DNA from: Cytophagaceae bacterium UBA6715
GTDB taxonomy: Bacteria; Bacteroidota; Bacteroidia; Cytophagales; Spirosomataceae
Reading direction: 5' to 3'
DNA length: 64,000 bases
Assembly: GCA_002454335.1 (NCBI GenBank)
Contig: DKIP01000020.1
Coordinates: forward strand, 26,546 to 90,545
Part shown: positions 46,723 through 54,786 of the stretch, piece by piece
Position numbering within the stretch: position 1 is the stretch's first letter
How the letters are laid out: each line of letters opens with the position of its first letter
Translations under genes and position numbers: made by a program
The notes under the pieces: generated by a model
Told to the model about the DNA's origin: nothing
The model's database searches: none
The model's input: only the letters and a program-made list of their open reading frames with translations

Positions 46723-47777
46723 GCCCAGGCTTTTTCTAAGAAATTTAACCAGTTTTGGTGACAGATTTTTTTGATATCATCTGAGCTAAATCCGCGCTTA
46801 AGCAATAAATCTGGGATTTTTTGTAAGTCGGCAATAGTCTCAATATCTGATGGACATTGTTCCTTTCCAAATCCTCCATCTAAATCGGTACCTAATCCAA
46901 CATGATTTGTATTTCCTGCTAACTCACAAATATGAGTCAAATGATCGATCATGGTATTCAAAGTCACTCCCATGGATTTTGGAGTTGATTTTCCGCGTTC
47001 CCAATTCGGAACCATCATCCAAGCGTCCATTGGCATGCCGATTACCGCGCCACGCGAAATCAGTAATTTAAATTGCTCGTCGGTGAATTGCCGATTGTGA
47101 TTTACGAGGGCTCTGCAGTTATGATGACTTGCCCAGACATGTCCATTGAAATGTTCCAGGGCTTCCTCAAAGCTATCATCACAGAGGTGCGTGGCATCTA
47201 AAATGATATTCAATTCTTCCATTTTACGCAGTAAATCGCGCCCCATGGGTCCCAAACCTCCTGTTGCATTTGTTCCTTGTGCATATCGACCCGGTCCATA
47301 ATGGGCAGGTCCTAAAGCGCGAAGACCTGATTCGTGCGCCATTTCTAAATATTCGATGGATACAATGGAATCTGCCCCTTCTAGACTTAGGATATAACCG
47401 ATGGTTTGTAGGTCCGTAGGCCAAATGGCTAGATGGTCATATAATTCAGGAAGATTCCGAATGGGACGAAGATCTCCACTCTTTTCCAATGCTTTGTAAT
47501 ATGCTAATTGGCCTTGAGTTTGTGCCCAGGCTTGTTCGGGAGAATGCCAACCAGGAAGTGAATTTCCTTTGGCAACATACCGGGCTATCTGGGTTGCAAC
47601 AACTAATCCGATGTTTCCTTTTCTTAGTTCGTCTAAAGAAACAGTCGCTAGGCCTCGGTCGGGCTTATCCGTTAAATGTTGTTCTCGCGCATTTATTTCT
47701 TGAATAGAAGCGCGTAAATCACGATTCCACTCAAGTGCATTCATACTTAAATCCAAATGGGCGTCTACAATAAACAT
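46719..47777 (-). CDS. Membrane dipeptidase, peptidase family M19
   Basis: 352-residue amidohydrolase-fold zinc dipeptidase of the renal dipeptidase family. First metal ligands are in VDAHLDLSMN; later ones are in LEGADSI, DATHLCDDS and ASHHNCRALVNHNRQF; GLGTDLDGGFG is near the C-terminus. Family members cut dipeptides, often with a D-residue at the C-terminal side. There is no signal peptide, so it is cytoplasmic. It is the last gene of the fucose operon, 1 nt after the D-threonine-aldolase-like gene. Its link to fucose is not obvious. Confidence 0.9.
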   Translation of the reverse strand: MFIVDAHLDLSMNALEWNRDLRASIQEINAREQHLTDKPDRGLATVSLDELRKGNIGLVVATQIARYVAKGNSLPGWHSPEQAWAQTQGQLAYYKALEKSGDLRPIRNLPELYDHLAIWPTDLQTIGYILSLEGADSIVSIEYLEMAHESGLRALGPAHYGPGRYAQGTNATGGLGPMGRDLLRKMEELNIILDATHLCDDSFEEALEHFNGHVWASHHNCRALVNHNRQFTDEQFKLLISRGAVIGMPMDAWMMVPNWERGKSTPKSMGVTLNTMIDHLTHICELAGNTNHVGLGTDLDGGFGKEQCPSDIETIADLQKIPDLLLKRGFSSDDIKKICHQNWLNFLEKAWA

Positions 47778-47778
47778 C

Positions 47779-48834
47779 TTATATCGTTATTTTTCGGTCA
47801 CGTGCTACTACTTTCCAAACTCTCCCATCTCCTATTTGTAAATATTGATGTAAAGCCACTGTAGGACAAATATGGTAGGGATACATTCGAACGATGTCGC
47901 CAATGCTTATTGTAGAACTATCGCCTACTTCCACAATCCCATGTTCTTCGCTTTGGCTCAACAGTTTCCATTCCGGATGATCGATAAATTGTAATCGATT
48001 ATCGATTCCATTTTCGGGGGCTACGGATTTATGGCCAACATCAATACAGATCGTATGATCTGTAGGGATTGAAATAACACGTCCAATCACCTGAACGGCT
48101 AATTCAAGGCTATTGGAAGGATATAATTTGGCATATCCAGTATCAAAGAACACAAATGTTCCGGGACTGCAGACATAATTAGGATTAGAATGGTGCACTA
48201 AGAAACTTGGCGTTCCTCCTACCACAAGTTCTAAATCTTTCCGAATTTGTGGCAATAGCCCATAAAATGATTGAAAATCCTGCTCGACATGTTTCTGCCT
48301 TTCTTCGATTTGCACATCACGAATATGGCCATCGTAGGCATGCAATCCGGATAAAATCAAATTTGGTAATTCCTCGATGAGTTCAATCAAGGGTAAAGAA
48401 TCTTCCGATTTAATTCCCGTCCGATTCATTCCCATATTGAGATCTACAAATACCCGTTGCTCGTTTGAAACTTTGTTTAAAGCATGTGCCGCTTGGGTAT
48501 CATCCAGTAAACAAGCGAAGGATGTTTGGGGATATTTCTTCTGTAGATCAATAAAACGTAACAAAGTTGTACCCGTAGGTTGCATGGATAACAGCACATC
48601 AGGTGCTTCATCTAAGGCTAGCAATTCACATTCCGCAATAGTAGCAGCTTTAAATTTGGTGATTCCTGCAGCTAAAAGTAGTTGATTTACCTCGCGCGTT
48701 TTATGCGTTTTTATATGAGGTCTTAATCTTGCTGGATTGTTATCTACTTGATTAAGAACCCATTGAATGTTTTTCTTGACAATCTCAGGATTCACCATTA
48801 ATCCAGGACTTTCTATGTTGGTGAAGTTGATCAT
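47779..48834 (-). CDS. D-threonine aldolase/D-serine dehydratase-like PLP enzyme
   Basis: 351-residue fold-type III (alanine-racemase-like) enzyme. The PLP Lys is most likely Lys42 in RPHIKTHKTREV. Later segments are VFVDLNMGMNRTGI, GLHAYDGH and VVGGTPSFLVH. The C-terminal domain has the His-x-Cys metal site (HICPTVALHQ). Relatives cleave D-beta-hydroxy amino acids to glycine and an aldehyde, or deaminate D-serine. It overlaps the preceding SDR by 4 nt and is followed 1 nt later by the M19 dipeptidase, so the pair would suit breakdown of D-amino-acid dipeptides. Confidence 0.87.
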   Translation of the reverse strand: MINFTNIESPGLMVNPEIVKKNIQWVLNQVDNNPARLRPHIKTHKTREVNQLLLAAGITKFKAATIAECELLALDEAPDVLLSMQPTGTTLLRFIDLQKKYPQTSFACLLDDTQAAHALNKVSNEQRVFVDLNMGMNRTGIKSEDSLPLIELIEELPNLILSGLHAYDGHIRDVQIEERQKHVEQDFQSFYGLLPQIRKDLELVVGGTPSFLVHHSNPNYVCSPGTFVFFDTGYAKLYPSNSLELAVQVIGRVISIPTDHTICIDVGHKSVAPENGIDNRLQFIDHPEWKLLSQSEEHGIVEVGDSSTISIGDIVRMYPYHICPTVALHQYLQIGDGRVWKVVARDRKITI

Positions 48835-49610
48835 AATGCTCGGTCTAAATGAACATATCCGCCATCTACGTGGATGAGTTGGCCAGTGGTATGACTAGAT
48901 TTAGGTGATAATAAAAAGGCAACCATCGCTCCTATTTCGTCAGCCGTAGTCATGCGATTTCCCAAAGGAATTTTTGCTTCAATTTCTTTTAGTTTTGATG
49001 CTGGATTTTCAAGTGTTTGAATCCATTTTTCATAAAGTGGTGTAAAGCATTCTGCCACAATAACTGCATTAACTCGAATGTTATGGGGCAATAATTCTAC
49101 AGCCCACTCACGCGTGAGCGCATTCCGACCGCCGTTAGATGCCGCATAGGCAGAAGTTCCGCCTTGTCCCGTTTCAGCTGTTTTTGAACCGATGTTAACA
49201 ATCGCTCCTTTGGTTTTAATCAAATAAGGCAAACATGCTTGGGCCATTAAATAATAGTGAATCAAGTTGGCATGCAACGATTGCATAAACTTTTCATAGC
49301 TTCCGTTGGCAAGACCTACCCCATCATTTACCCCTGCATTATTGACTAATCCATCGATTCGACCAAACATTTTTACGATTTCAGAAACCACACGTGTACA
49401 TTCATCCGGTTGGGTTAGTTCGGCAACGAATGAAAAGGCTTGTCCGCCAGTGGCTTGAATGATATCGATGCAGGCTTGATTGTCAGCCTCGTTCCTACCA
49501 ACTATTGCTACCATGGCTGATTCTAAACCAAGTGAATGACTAATTCCAGCACCAATGCCTTTGGCACCTCCAGTTACAATAATGACCTTTTCTTTGAGTC
49601 CTAAATTCAT
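48831..49610 (-). CDS. SDR-family dehydrogenase, presumed L-fucose dehydrogenase
   Basis: 259 residues, SDR fold. The N-terminal cofactor loop is VTGGAKGIGAGI, then LVNNAGVNDGVGL. Catalytic Ser142 and Tyr155 are in place, but the usual Lys of Tyr-x3-Lys is Asn159 (SAYAASNGG). The codon is AAC and the flanking frame is intact, so it is not an obvious frameshift. Context (mutarotase, lactonase, fuconate enzymes) suggests L-fucose to L-fucono-lactone oxidation with NAD(P). The altered residue means either an unusual subfamily or a changed activity. It lies 1 nt after the lactonase gene. Confidence 0.8.
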   Translation of the reverse strand: MNLGLKEKVIIVTGGAKGIGAGISHSLGLESAMVAIVGRNEADNQACIDIIQATGGQAFSFVAELTQPDECTRVVSEIVKMFGRIDGLVNNAGVNDGVGLANGSYEKFMQSLHANLIHYYLMAQACLPYLIKTKGAIVNIGSKTAETGQGGTSAYAASNGGRNALTREWAVELLPHNIRVNAVIVAECFTPLYEKWIQTLENPASKLKEIEAKIPLGNRMTTADEIGAMVAFLLSPKSSHTTGQLIHVDGGYVHLDRAL

Positions 49611-49611
49611 A

Positions 49612-50430
49612 TTAGTCTAATGCGTAGAAGTTTTTACAATTATGTTCATTGATTTTTGCTCGTTCATTTTCGCTTAATGCAGTGATGCATGATTGATAGA
49701 CTGCAATCCATTCGTCTAATTCTCCAGCTACTTTTACTACGGGATAGTCCGTTCCAAATAGCAGTCGGTCAGTTCCAAATACCTCTAAAGCCACCTCAAT
49801 TACTTCTTTGATTTGCGATGGCTTCCATGAATTCCAATCGGCTTCCGTGATTAAGCCCGATATTTTTGCCGAAACATGTTCCAACTCTTTAAATGCTTGA
49901 ATATCTTGCTTCCATTGCAGTAAGTTTCCCGACTTGATAGGTGGTTTAGCCAAATGGTCTAAGACGATTTTTTGTTCTAATGCTTGGCAAAATGTGATTC
50001 CTGCAGCTAATTGATGCGGTAAAATCAGCAAGTCATAGGTATAGTCGAATGCCTCTAACGCACGAACGCCACGCTTAAAAGCTGCACCTTGAAGAAATTC
50101 TGGGTCTTTTTCTGCCTGAACAATATGCCTAAAGCCTTTCAATGTTTCGAATTGCGAGAAGTAACTCAAACGATCTTCTATGTTAGCTTGTTGTAGATCC
50201 ACCCAGCCCACCACGCCTTGAATGAAGTCGGATTGTTCGGCTAATGCCAACAAAAACAAGGTTTCTTCTTCGGAGGATGATGCTTGAACTGCAACGCAAC
50301 TTTCAATTCCTTTGGATTTAAATAGCGTTTCATTAGGATAGAAATCGTATTGAATCACCGCCATGTCAGCAGTTATCCAAGTATCTCGTTCCGCATCATA
50401 ATTCCAAAAGTGTTGGTGTGAATCGATCAT
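49612..50430 (-). CDS. L-fuconolactonase-type amidohydrolase (COG3618)
   Basis: 272-residue TIM-barrel amidohydrolase. It begins MIDSHQHFWNYDAERDTWI, with the H-x-H metal pair and the Trp typical of the fuconolactonase/rhamnonolactonase group; later motifs are GFRHIVQAEKDPEF, IVLDHLAKPPI and LLFGTDYPV with the final Asp ligand. It would hydrolyse L-fucono-1,5-lactone to L-fuconate. It overlaps the FAH-family gene by 4 nt. Confidence 0.9.
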   Translation of the reverse strand: MIDSHQHFWNYDAERDTWITADMAVIQYDFYPNETLFKSKGIESCVAVQASSSEEETLFLLALAEQSDFIQGVVGWVDLQQANIEDRLSYFSQFETLKGFRHIVQAEKDPEFLQGAAFKRGVRALEAFDYTYDLLILPHQLAAGITFCQALEQKIVLDHLAKPPIKSGNLLQWKQDIQAFKELEHVSAKISGLITEADWNSWKPSQIKEVIEVALEVFGTDRLLFGTDYPVVKVAGELDEWIAVYQSCITALSENERAKINEHNCKNFYALD

Positions 50431-51275
50431 GATGAATAGGAAACGGCTTTTTGTTTTTGTTCACCTAAACCATCCATTCCAAGAGTTACAACATCCCCAG
50501 CTTTCAAGTAAATAGGAGGTTTAAAGCCTAATCCCACGCCATGCGGCGTACCCGTTGATATAACATCGCCAGGTAATAAAGTCATGAACTGAGAAATGTA
50601 GGATACGACTTGTGGCACGTTGAAAATCAACTGATCGGTATTCGATGTTTGAAATCGTTTACCGTTTACATCTAACCACATGGAAAGATTATGGACATCT
50701 GCAATTTCATCTTTTGTAACCAATACAGGCCCTAAAGGAGCAAATGTATCACAACCTTTGCCTTTGGACCAGTTCCCACCACGTTCTAATTGGTATTCGC
50801 GTTCTGAATAATCATTGTGTAAGCAATAACCAGCCACGTAATCATAAGCATCTGCTTCCGAAACATATTGAGCCTTTTTACCCATGACAATGGCTAATTC
50901 CACTTCCCAATCCGTCTTTTCGGAACCTTTTGGGATGATGACATTATCATTGGGGCCACATAGAGCCGTTGTACTTTTGAAGAAAAGGATGGGTTCTTGA
51001 GGGATTTCAGCTCCTGTTTCACGGGCATGATCAGCATAATTAAGTCCTACACAAATGATTTTGGAAGGACGAGCGACACATGAACCCATACGTGAAGGGT
51101 TTTTAATTTCAGGTAAATCCTTGGTTGCAAGGATATGGGCCAATTTTCCTAAACCATCTGCAGTAAAAAATGCTTCATTATAATCGCTGATGTGTTCTGA
51201 AACATCCCAATATCGGCCCTCGATTAATACGGCCGGTTTTTCTTGTTCAAAAGCACCTATTCTTACTAATTGCAT
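50427..51275 (-). CDS. FAH-family hydrolase, probable 2,4-diketo-3-deoxy-L-fuconate hydrolase
   Basis: 282 residues. The FAH domain (about residues 70-280) has IICVGLNYADHA, the metal-binding pattern TDWEVELAIVMG with a later Asp in CLHNDYSERE, and the loops STGTPHGVGLGF. The N-terminal 65 residues form the small family-typical domain. In oxidative fucose breakdown this family cleaves the diketo acid to pyruvate and L-lactate; ureidoglycolate lyase is a common automated name. Cytoplasmic. It sits 3 nt after the SGNH hydrolase gene and overlaps the lactonase. Confidence 0.9.
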   Translation of the reverse strand: MQLVRIGAFEQEKPAVLIEGRYWDVSEHISDYNEAFFTADGLGKLAHILATKDLPEIKNPSRMGSCVARPSKIICVGLNYADHARETGAEIPQEPILFFKSTTALCGPNDNVIIPKGSEKTDWEVELAIVMGKKAQYVSEADAYDYVAGYCLHNDYSEREYQLERGGNWSKGKGCDTFAPLGPVLVTKDEIADVHNLSMWLDVNGKRFQTSNTDQLIFNVPQVVSYISQFMTLLPGDVISTGTPHGVGLGFKPPIYLKAGDVVTLGMDGLGEQKQKAVSYSS

Positions 51276-51278
51276 GGA

Positions 51279-51956
51279 TTATAAAGATTTAATGGTTTCC
51301 CACATCGTTTCAGCTAAGAATTGATTCCCAGCCTCTGTTAAGTGAACACGATCCGTAGTTAAAATACCTGAAGCCTTGTTTTCGATGTTGTTTTTCTCTT
51401 CATAAGTCAAAAACGCCTTGCGTAAATCAATCAATTTACATTGATTATCTGCAGCAATTTTGCGGATGATATTAGAATATGCATTTAAATCCCCATCGTT
51501 TTCGTTGGTCGCATCATACTTCTCGCCAATGACCGTAGGTGTGCAGATAACTACTTGAATATTAGATTTTTGAAGGCGTTTAATTAAAGCATTGTAGAAC
51601 CGTTCAAACTTGTCGGCATCTGTTCCTGTTCTCGATGTTGTTTTATGCCAAACATCGTTAATACCTACATAAATGATCACGATATTAGGTTTCTTCGCAA
51701 TCACATCATCTTCATGGCGAAGGTATAAATCATAGATTTTATTTCCCCCTATACCGGCACCGATTAATTCGTATTTACTCGCTAATCCTAATGTACCTAA
51801 CATTTCAGCCATCTTGGTGATATATCCGGTTTTACCTACTCCTGCTTGGGTGATGGAATCGCCGAAAAATACGATACGTATTGGGTTTTCTACTGTTTTG
51901 AATGCACTTAGGCTCAAGCTAAGCAATAGGATAATGCTTAATATTTTCGATTTCAT
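51279..51956 (-). CDS. Secreted SGNH/GDSL hydrolase
   Basis: 225 residues with a signal peptide MKSKILSIILLLSLSLSAFK. All four SGNH blocks are present: Ser in FFGDSITQAG, Gly in GIGGNKI, Asn in YVGINDVWH, and Asp-x2-His in DRVHLTEAG. Such enzymes are often acetyl-esterases acting on carbohydrates. Its place within the fucose operon suggests removal of acyl groups from fucose-containing glycans in the periplasm or outside; this is inference. It is 4 nt after the SDR gene and 3 nt before the FAH gene. Confidence 0.88.
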   Translation of the reverse strand: MKSKILSIILLLSLSLSAFKTVENPIRIVFFGDSITQAGVGKTGYITKMAEMLGTLGLASKYELIGAGIGGNKIYDLYLRHEDDVIAKKPNIVIIYVGINDVWHKTTSRTGTDADKFERFYNALIKRLQKSNIQVVICTPTVIGEKYDATNENDGDLNAYSNIIRKIAADNQCKLIDLRKAFLTYEEKNNIENKASGILTTDRVHLTEAGNQFLAETMWETIKSL

Positions 51957-51960
51957 AGGT

Positions 51961-52701
51961 TTAGTTGTTTAAGTAAATGAATCCACCGTCAATTGGATAA
52001 TCGCAACCTGAAATAAAGGATGCTTCATCCGAACATAAATATAAGGCTAAATTAGCAATTTCAGAAGGCTGTGCCATCCGGCCTAAGGGTTGCGTTTTGG
52101 ATAATTTTTCAAACATTTCGGCTTGATTGTCAGGATAATTTTTGGCAATGAATCCATCTACAAAAGGTGTATGTACGCGACCAGGTGAAATACAATTACA
52201 ACGTATCCCTTTATCAATGTAATCTTTCGCAACCGATTGCGTCATGGATTTAATGGCTCCTTTAGTCATCGAATAGCCAAAACGATCTGGAATTCCGACT
52301 GATGCAGCTACGGAAGCCATGTTTAGAATGACACCTGATTGCTTTGTAACCATGAAGGGAATAAAGGCTAACATACAATGATAGGCTCCTTTTACATTCA
52401 CGTCAAAAATCTTTTGAAAATCGATTGGACTGGTTTTTTCTAGGTTTCCGATTTGGGGTATACCAGCATTATTGACCAAAATATCAATTGGTGAAATGCG
52501 CGTAGCAATTTGTTCCACCACTTCGAAATCAGTGATATCTGCTTGGTGGTAATTGATTTTTGGCTTTGGGTCCTTTGGTAAAGATAAGTCTATGACATGT
52601 ACCTCAGCGCCTTGTTGTTGGAACAAGACTGCGATAGACTCTCCTATTCCGGAACAGCCGCCCGTTACCACTACTTTTTTTCCTGTTAATGAGAATATCA
52701 T
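51961..52701 (-). CDS. SDR dehydrogenase, probable 2-keto-3-deoxy-L-fuconate dehydrogenase
   Basis: 246-residue classical SDR: VTGGCSGIGESIA, ILVNNAGIPQIG, catalytic Ser in ILNMASVAAS and Tyr-x3-Lys in FGYSMTKGAIKSM. The segment RCNCISPGRVHTPFV is of the BDH2/KDF-dehydrogenase type. It would oxidise the 2-keto-3-deoxy acid at C4 with NAD+, giving the substrate for the FAH enzyme. The 98-nt gap upstream is the only real gap in the operon and contains two heptamer arrays and a possible promoter. Confidence 0.87.
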   Translation of the reverse strand: MIFSLTGKKVVVTGGCSGIGESIAVLFQQQGAEVHVIDLSLPKDPKPKINYHQADITDFEVVEQIATRISPIDILVNNAGIPQIGNLEKTSPIDFQKIFDVNVKGAYHCMLAFIPFMVTKQSGVILNMASVAASVGIPDRFGYSMTKGAIKSMTQSVAKDYIDKGIRCNCISPGRVHTPFVDGFIAKNYPDNQAEMFEKLSKTQPLGRMAQPSEIANLALYLCSDEASFISGCDYPIDGGFIYLNN

Positions 52702-52715
52702 TGTTTTATTTTTTG

Positions 52716-52736
52716 TCTATAGTCGCTAGTCACTAG
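52716..52736. repeat. Degenerate heptamer array, three copies
   Basis: TCTATAG, TCGCTAG, TCACTAG in tandem on the plus strand (minus strand CTAGTGA, CTAGCGA, CTATAGA). It is separate in sequence from the neighbouring TTAACTC array but has the same 7-nt period. Confidence 0.6.
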
Positions 52737-52744
52737 CAAAAATA
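52737..52744 (-). promoter_or_regulatory. Possible internal -7 element between heptamer arrays
   Basis: TATTTTTG on the minus strand matches TAnnTTTG and exactly fills the space between the two arrays, 35 nt before the SDR start codon. The -33 region would fall in the TTAACTC array and has no TTTG. A chance match is possible in AT-rich DNA. Confidence 0.35.
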
Positions 52745-52796
52745 TTAACTCTTAACTCTTAACTCTTAACTCTTAACTCTTAACTCTTAACTCTTA
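52745..52796. repeat. Tandem heptamer array (TTAACTC), seven copies
   Basis: Seven exact copies of TTAACTC (52745-52793) plus TTA. On the minus strand, in the direction of the operon, the unit is GAGTTAA. The array begins 3 nt after the stop codon of the UxaA-family gene. Confidence 0.95.
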
Positions 52797-52799
52797 TTT

Positions 52800-54446
52800 C
52801 TATAGTGATACCCCTCTTCTCCAGAACATAAAATCGTCCTGACCTAAATCCATCGCTTTTGTCGTGATTTCTCCTGAAGCTAATTTGATAATGTATTCCA
52901 AAACTTCTTCCCCCATTTCTTCTACTGATTTTTCTCCTCGAATGATGGGACCACAATCAATATCAATGATTTCAGGAAGTTTTTCTGCTAGCCGAGTATT
53001 TGTTGATAATTTTACCATCGGACTAATCGGATTACCCGTTGGAGTTCCTAATCCCGTCGTAAATAATTGGATTGTTGCTCCTGCTCCGGCCATTCCTGTT
53101 GTTGCCAGAACATCATTTCCGGGCGTGCAAACTAAATTTAAGCCCGTTTTTGTCGCATATTGACCATAACCTAAGGCATCTACAATGGGCGAAGATCCAG
53201 CTTTCTTTGCTGCTCCTGCCGATTTAATCGCATCGGTAATTAAACCATCTTTGATATTTCCTGGGGATGGGTTCATATCAAAACCGGCGCCAACGGCAGC
53301 GGCACGTTTTGCATATTCGCGCATCATGAGTCCGAAATTATTGGCAACCTCTGCATTCACAGACCGGTTCTGTAATTCTTGCTCAACGCCACAAAGTTCT
53401 GGGAATTCAGCGATCATGACCGTTCCACCTACACCCACTAATAAATCAGCGGTATGACCGATGGCTGGATTGGCGGAAATGCCTGAAAAACCATCCGATC
53501 CTCCACATTTAACCCCTAAGCGCAAAGCAGATAAAGGTGCCGGCTTTCGGGATAATTTGTTGATTTCAATCAAACCTTCAAAGGTCTTCAAGACAACATC
53601 ATTTAAGATTTTTTCTACGCCACTTCCTTCGTCTTGTTGTTGCTCAAAGAAATGGATGGGTTTACTGAAATTTGGATCTTTCTCGTATAATTTCTGTTTG
53701 AAAATCTCGATTTGAGAATGTTGGCAGCCTAAACTTAATATCGTGATACCACCTACGTTTGGATTTACACAATATCCAGCCAATAATGCACAGAGATTCA
53801 TAGAATCTTCTTTATTTTCTCCACATCCACTTTCGTGTGTCAAAAATTTGATACCATCTACATTGGGGAACAAAGGACTTTTGGAAATAATAGCGTCAGA
53901 TGAACTATCTCCTAATTGTAGTTTCTCCCCTGCTTCAAACTGTTTTCGTAAAGTGATAACCTGATTAGTCACAGAATCGTTTTTTTGAAAGCCAAGGCCT
54001 TGAATGAACGCATTCTTTATTAATTCTATGTTCCTATTTTCACAGAAAACGAGCGGAATCACTAACCAATAGTTTTGGGTGCCCACTTGGCCATCTGCAC
54101 GATGAAAGCCGTTAAATGTTCTATGTTGGAATTTACTAACATCGGGACTTGACCACGTATATTCCTTTTGTTTACCCACAAAATCTTGTGAAGCATGGTG
54201 TAAATTAAAGGTATGGATTAATCCACCTTTCGGGATATCTTGGCTCGCATGCCCCACTAATACGCCATACATATAGGCATTACCATCTTTTGGAATAGCT
54301 TCCGTTGAGAATTTATGTTTGGCGGCAATGTCATCTTGTAAGATGATTTCATCACCAGCGTGTTGAATAACAGTTCCTTTTTTTAAGTCCTGTAGGGCCA
54401 CGAGTAAATTATCAGTAGGGTTGATTTGTAAAAATGTACTTGACAT
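52800..54446 (-). CDS. UxaA/altronate dehydratase-family enzyme, candidate L-fuconate dehydratase
   Basis: 548 residues. The N-terminal SAF-like domain (about residues 1-100, ending near GGLIHTFNLHHASQDF) is followed by a UxaA catalytic region with HESGCGENKEDS, PNVGGITILSLGCQHSQIE, KCGGSDGFSGISANPAIG and AEFPELCGVEQEL. The family dehydrates sugar acids such as altronate and galactarate in an iron-dependent way. It sits where an L-fuconate dehydratase is needed, and no enolase-superfamily FucD is present, so that role is proposed. It starts 1 nt after the mutarotase gene. Confidence 0.85.
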   Translation of the reverse strand: MSSTFLQINPTDNLLVALQDLKKGTVIQHAGDEIILQDDIAAKHKFSTEAIPKDGNAYMYGVLVGHASQDIPKGGLIHTFNLHHASQDFVGKQKEYTWSSPDVSKFQHRTFNGFHRADGQVGTQNYWLVIPLVFCENRNIELIKNAFIQGLGFQKNDSVTNQVITLRKQFEAGEKLQLGDSSSDAIISKSPLFPNVDGIKFLTHESGCGENKEDSMNLCALLAGYCVNPNVGGITILSLGCQHSQIEIFKQKLYEKDPNFSKPIHFFEQQQDEGSGVEKILNDVVLKTFEGLIEINKLSRKPAPLSALRLGVKCGGSDGFSGISANPAIGHTADLLVGVGGTVMIAEFPELCGVEQELQNRSVNAEVANNFGLMMREYAKRAAAVGAGFDMNPSPGNIKDGLITDAIKSAGAAKKAGSSPIVDALGYGQYATKTGLNLVCTPGNDVLATTGMAGAGATIQLFTTGLGTPTGNPISPMVKLSTNTRLAEKLPEIIDIDCGPIIRGEKSVEEMGEEVLEYIIKLASGEITTKAMDLGQDDFMFWRRGVSL

Positions 54447-54447
54447 A

Positions 54448-54786
54448 TTAATTAGTTAAGCTAAAAATTCGTTTTGTTAATACCCATTTTTCGGAAGGTT
54501 TAGATCCAGGGATGCGTTGTTGGAATGTATCCATTAGGGCTTCCCATGCTTGCACCGCATCATTGTTCTGATCGGCTTTCGATTTGGCCTCAAATGAAAA
54601 AGTTTCGTTCGCTTTAAGTTCCATGACCAAACGATTGCCAAAGCGATAAATTTCCATAGATTCGATACCTGAATCTGTGATGCTTTTGGCAATTTTTTCG
54701 GGTATTTGCTTGTGGTAAGCTTCATACTGCTCGATGGAAGCCTCTTCGTCCACTAAATCTAAAATTAAGATATACTTATGCTGCAT
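54448..54786 (-). CDS. L-rhamnose mutarotase-family protein, probable L-fucose mutarotase
   Basis: 112 residues of the RhaM/YiiL family (dimeric alpha-beta barrel): YILILDLVDEEASIEQYEAYH, IEKA-like stretch and MEIYRFGNRLVMELKA, followed by Trp in AVQAWEALMDTFQ. It would speed anomer exchange of the incoming sugar so the dehydrogenase gets its preferred form. Given FucP next to it, L-fucose rather than L-rhamnose is likely. It overlaps fucP by 11 nt and lies 1 nt before the UxaA gene. Confidence 0.88.
   Translation of the reverse strand: MQHKYILILDLVDEEASIEQYEAYHKQIPEKIAKSITDSGIESMEIYRFGNRLVMELKANETFSFEAKSKADQNNDAVQAWEALMDTFQQRIPGSKPSEKWVLTKRIFSLTN

Noticed and set aside
52716..52796. Heptamer arrays as a CRISPR
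   Set aside because: The units are 7 nt and contiguous, without spacers, and there are no cas genes.
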